Below, piece after piece: positions 21,278-22,558 of a DNA stretch of 22,558 nucleotides. The position numbers and the translations under genes were made by a program. Where the stretch lies: positions 1 through 22,558 of the IMG/VR virus record IMGVR_UViG_3300025853_000723; one strand, written 5' to 3'. Source of the stretch: a virus. The notes under the pieces were generated by a model, which worked only from the letters and a program-made list of their open reading frames with translations, ran no database searches and was not told the DNA's origin. Position 1 is the first letter of the stretch. The number at the start of each line of letters is the position of its first letter.

Positions 21278-22558
21278 TTACAAGTATCTTCTGTTCCGTT
21301 AGTATCTTTTTTCTCCTTCACTGCCTCCTTTCCTTTAAGTTCTCTGGTATTCTCATCAGCATCTTCAACTATAGGCGCTATGTTCTGAGCCTTATCGAAC
21401 AATGGATTTTCTGATGCAGCTTTACCCTTCATCTTAGTATGCATTGTACCTTTAAGGATCTTTCTGTTTGTAGTATCAGTGAAGAGTTTTACAGCTCCTC
21501 TGCCTTTTAACATCTCATATTGCTTGACATACTGTTCCATAGGTATGAATGTAACTCCTTCAGGCCCTCCAAAGATAGGCATCATTCTGTCTATCAACTC
21601 TCCGTTATTGTCATATGTTTTAGTTGTAACTTTCAATCTTTTAATGAAAACATCCATACCGGCAGCTCTATCAGCCTCAAGTTTCTTTTCATTGTCTTTT
21701 CCAAGATACTCAGGTTTAAGAGCATACTCCAGTTTAAGAGCCACTCTTCCTTTTCTTGGAAGTATGTCAGTGTTGTTGTAGTTACCAAGTACACTGTCAA
21801 AGAATGTATAGTTCTTGAACAGACGTTGACTTTGAATACCCATTGATCTGTATTGATCATATGCATTCTGTACCAGTTCTGAGGTATACTCGGAAGGTAT
21901 GTATTTGGTAAATCCTACTGGATGGTTTCTGAATCCGAACTGTACTATTGCAGTTTTTGCAAGTCTGTCTGCAAAGCTTCTTATTCTTCTGTCATTATGC
22001 GTCATAAGTTCTCTCCAACCATCTATTACATCATCTATGTCTGTAGGCTCCTTAGGCTGATCATACATCAATATCCTATCACCTCCCTCTTCATTGAATA
22101 TAGGAGTAAGTCTGGATATGAATGCATTCTCTTTTGCAAGGTCAGGTAGCTGTTCTTTGAACTTTTTAAGCTGCAGAGCTGATGATGCATTTCCTGATTC
22201 CACATCTGTTACAAGAAGATTTCTTATTTCCTGTGTAAGAGTTGATGTCGAGCCTTTCAATGGCATCAGCGTTACAAGATTATGGATCATGTCATTCATG
22301 AATATGTCCATCATGTTTACCATGGTGTCAAATGACATGAACATGTCCTTGTAGTACTCCTCAAACTGCATTTCAATTGCAGGAGTTGCAAGTGATTTAT
22401 TGAACTCAGGGAAGAACGGTTTGTACATTTCCGGTATGGAATCCACTGATTTTTTGAACTCTTTTAGATAATTACCTTCAGTGAATACTGTATTGTAACC
22501 TTTGATGAAGTTGTTCTTTCTGATCTTTTTCATCTGCCAGTCTCTTATTAAGGTAACT
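21274..22558 (-). CDS. large phage protein, C-terminal part (runs off right edge)
   Basis: The frame is open to the window end (VTLIRDWQ precedes the Met at 22533), so the true start is probably outside. The 427 visible codons begin with a basic segment (KKIRKNNFIKGYN), then helices rich in Met and Phe (EYYKDMFMSFDTMVNMMDIF, MNDMIHNLVTLMP), a mixed alpha/beta centre, and a charged disordered tail (ENTRELKGKEAVKEKKDTNG). The visible Met at 22533 is a possible but unproven start. It is translated just before the 1457-aa protein (ATGA overlap), so the two probably act together. No family recognised; likely structural or ejected. Confidence 0.7.
   Translation of the reverse strand, partial: VTLIRDWQMKKIRKNNFIKGYNTVFTEGNYLKEFKKSVDSIPEMYKPFFPEFNKSLATPAIEMQFEEYYKDMFMSFDTMVNMMDIFMNDMIHNLVTLMPLKGSTSTLTQEIRNLLVTDVESGNASSALQLKKFKEQLPDLAKENAFISRLTPIFNEEGGDRILMYDQPKEPTDIDDVIDGWRELMTHNDRRIRSFADRLAKTAIVQFGFRNHPVGFTKYIPSEYTSELVQNAYDQYRSMGIQSQRLFKNYTFFDSVLGNYNNTDILPRKGRVALKLEYALKPEYLGKDNEKKLEADRAAGMDVFIKRLKVTTKTYDNNGELIDRMMPIFGGPEGVTFIPMEQYVKQYEMLKGRGAVKLFTDTTNRKILKGTMHTKMKGKAASENPLFDKAQNIAPIVEDADENTRELKGKEAVKEKKDTNGTEDTCK

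Noticed and set aside
17046-22354. Plus-strand open frames under the two large leftward genes
   Set aside because: All are antisense to long frames carrying nuclease motifs or continuous protein, and none has recognisable motifs or a proper start region.
1-22558. tRNA genes, rRNA, CRISPR arrays, insertion sequences, attachment sites
   Set aside because: No cloverleaf-like segments, spaced direct repeats, transposase motifs or terminal inverted repeats were noticed; short gaps leave little room for them.

Overview
This window looks like part of a large tailed-phage genome, most likely infecting a Bacteroidota host. Phage origin is indicated by tightly packed genes with 1-60 bp overlaps, a near-complete replication and recombination gene set, and a block of tiny genes of the kind found in phages. 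The host guess is softer. It rests on A-rich start regions with few strong Shine-Dalgarno sequences and one exact match to the Bacteroidota -7 promoter consensus TAnnTTTG. The layout (a rightward replication arm meeting a leftward arm of very large proteins at a shared hairpin) resembles crAss-like and other large gut phages, but the sequence alone does not fix the family.

Positions 1-6015 (+) form a replication operon: an SF2 helicase cut by the left edge, a small unknown protein, a winged-helix protein, a DnaB-family helicase, a Sak4-like RecA-fold ATPase, an SSB-like protein with an acidic tail ending in Trp, a TOPRIM primase, a Holliday-junction-resolvase-like nuclease, a small unknown protein and a 72-residue ubiquitin-like beta-grasp protein. 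A strong terminator follows at about 6021-6055.

Positions 6084-11951 (+) begin with what I consider the main discovery: a 300-aa E2-like protein (HxH...CLG motif), a JAMM/JAB isopeptidase with an intact metal-binding motif, a ThiF/E1-like adenylating enzyme and a 240-aa unknown protein. With the Ubl encoded just upstream they make a compact ubiquitin-like conjugation and deconjugation cassette. The same gene string continues into a RecE/Exo8-like PD-(D/E)XK exonuclease, an unknown protein, a family-1 uracil-DNA glycosylase and a 53-aa protein. This suggests that the Ubl pathway acts on, or alongside, DNA replication and repair.

Positions 12002-14937 (+) hold nucleotide metabolism: a MazG-like protein followed by its own terminator, a monomeric adenosylcobalamin-dependent (class II) ribonucleotide reductase, a small HELLH zincin and an acidic small protein. 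Positions 15035-16834 (+) hold eight small overlapping genes of unknown role, two of them with Cys/His clusters.

Positions 16874-16901 hold a terminator hairpin between convergent transcription units. Positions 16904-22558 (-) encode a 1457-aa protein with an N-terminal PD-(D/E)XK nuclease domain and a hydrophobic segment near the C-terminus, preceded by the C-terminal part of another large protein that runs off the right edge. These may be virion or injected (polyvalent-type) proteins; that is inference. I saw no tRNA, rRNA, CRISPR array or insertion sequence.
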